Assembly (NCBI GenBank): GCA_021157555.1
Contig: JAGGWL010000277.1
Coordinates: 1-6,232 of the forward strand
DNA length: 6,232 nucleotides
From: Deltaproteobacteria bacterium
GTDB lineage: Bacteria > Desulfobacterota > Desulfobacteria > Desulfobacterales > BuS5
Direction: 5' to 3'
Shown: positions 5,589 through 6,232 of the stretch, in pieces
How the letters are laid out: every line of letters starts with the position of its first letter
Position numbering within the stretch: position 1 is the first letter of the stretch
The notes under the pieces: model-generated
What the model saw: only the letters and a program-made list of their open reading frames with translations
Told to the model about the DNA's origin: nothing
Database searches by the model: none
Translations under genes and position numbers: made by a program

Positions 5589-6232
5589 ATGGCGGAAATT
5601 GTCCCATTCAGGGGAATTTTATATAACCCTGACAAAATTAGTAATCTGGCTGAGGTGGTTACACCTCCGTATGACGTAATATCTGAAAATGAATGCAATC
5701 AATATCACAAAGCCAATCCATATAATATTATCAGATTAATTCTTGGTAAAAAAGATAAAGATGATACAGGGAAAGAAGGCTGTCACGCAAGAGCTGCTGA
5801 TTTTTTCCAAAAATGGCTTGCCGATGATATACTTATTCAGGACAAATCACCCGCTTTTTATGTGACAACTATTGAGTTTCCCCTGGAAAATAAAACTGTT
5901 ACACGTTACGGTTTAACAGCATTGGTTCGCATTGAGCCCTTTGATAAAGGAGTTATTTTACCTCATGAAAAGACCTTTTCCAAGGTAAAGTCAGAACGAT
6001 TAGGCTTATTGCAAAAATGTCATGCTAATTTCAGCTCTATATTTTCTCTTTATTCTGATCCTCAGGACAAAATCCTGGATTGTCTTAAAAATGCTCTTTC
6101 CAATAAATCGCCTGATATGGATTTTATGGACGATAAAGGCAGCCGACATAAACTGTGGCGCATAACAGACAGGACTTTACATGAGTATATTACAGATGTC
6201 ATGAAGAATAAAAAGCTTTTTATTGCAGACGG
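5589..6232 (+). CDS. DUF1015 family protein, N-terminal part (runs off the window)
   Basis: The first 215 residues of a DUF1015 protein are visible, cut by the right edge; no stop occurs in this frame. The start ATG follows AAGGA (5576-5580) at a spacing of 8 nt. Family landmarks are VPFRG near the start, VTPPYDVIS (24-32), NPYNIIRL (43-50), RYGLTALVR (106-114), LPHEKTFSKVKSERLGLL (124-141), ANFSSIFSLY (146-155) and the beginning of the conserved IADG(HHRY) motif at the very edge (212-215). The family is widespread in bacteria, and I do not know an established reaction for this branch, so no function is claimed. Typical members are about 400 aa, so roughly half is missing. It is divergent from the tRNA-Ser/degP unit; the 275-bp space between holds promoters for both and one repeat copy. 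Confidence 0.9.
   Translation, partial: MAEIVPFRGILYNPDKISNLAEVVTPPYDVISENECNQYHKANPYNIIRLILGKKDKDDTGKEGCHARAADFFQKWLADDILIQDKSPAFYVTTIEFPLENKTVTRYGLTALVRIEPFDKGVILPHEKTFSKVKSERLGLLQKCHANFSSIFSLYSDPQDKILDCLKNALSNKSPDMDFMDDKGSRHKLWRITDRTLHEYITDVMKNKKLFIAD

Noticed and set aside
1..6232. CRISPR array, phage genes, toxin-antitoxin pair or defence system
   Set aside because: No regularly spaced direct repeats and no matching protein families were seen on either strand.

Overview
The window is AT-rich bacterial DNA from an envelope-bearing, probably Gram-negative organism. The gene styles (a Tat-exported VanY-like peptidase, a Do-family periplasmic protease, a DUF1015 gene, an AHL-lactonase-like hydrolase beside an adenylate-forming ligase) fit a Desulfobacterota/Desulfobacterales-type genome. 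That placement is an inference from gene style; no marker in the window fixes it.

Layout. Positions 3-320 (+) are the C-terminal end of a penicillin-binding-protein-4 type D-Ala-D-Ala carboxypeptidase (DacB, family S13). After a 129-nt gap come a Tat-signal M15/VanY-like DD-carboxypeptidase (450-1298) and, 2 nt later with a TTG start, a complete acyl/aryl adenylate-forming ligase (1301-2749); these two look translationally coupled. A metallo-beta-lactamase-fold hydrolase of the AHL-lactonase-like group follows (2825-3568), with its own candidate promoter. The other strand carries a complete two-PDZ DegP/HtrA protease (5179-3743) and, 41 nt upstream of it, tRNA-Ser with anticodon CGA (5313-5221) behind a strong sigma70-type promoter. 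A divergent DUF1015 gene starts at 5589 and runs off the right edge.

The genes share an envelope theme: two unrelated DD-carboxypeptidases (serine-type and zinc-type) act on peptidoglycan stem peptides, and DegP handles misfolded periplasmic proteins. The ligase and the MBL hydrolase have no substrate that can be read from the sequence.

The most notable unexplained structure is a short interspersed repeat with the core GAAATAACTTCCCCAA, about 28-29 nt long. It occurs after dacB (336-364), as an inverted pair forming a long hairpin between the convergent MBL and degP genes (3659-3728), and in the tRNA-Ser leader (5317-5345). A half copy (2807-2825) supplies the ribosome-binding site and the first base of the start codon of the MBL gene. 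It resembles REP/BIME-type elements. No transposase, CRISPR array or phage gene is present in the window.
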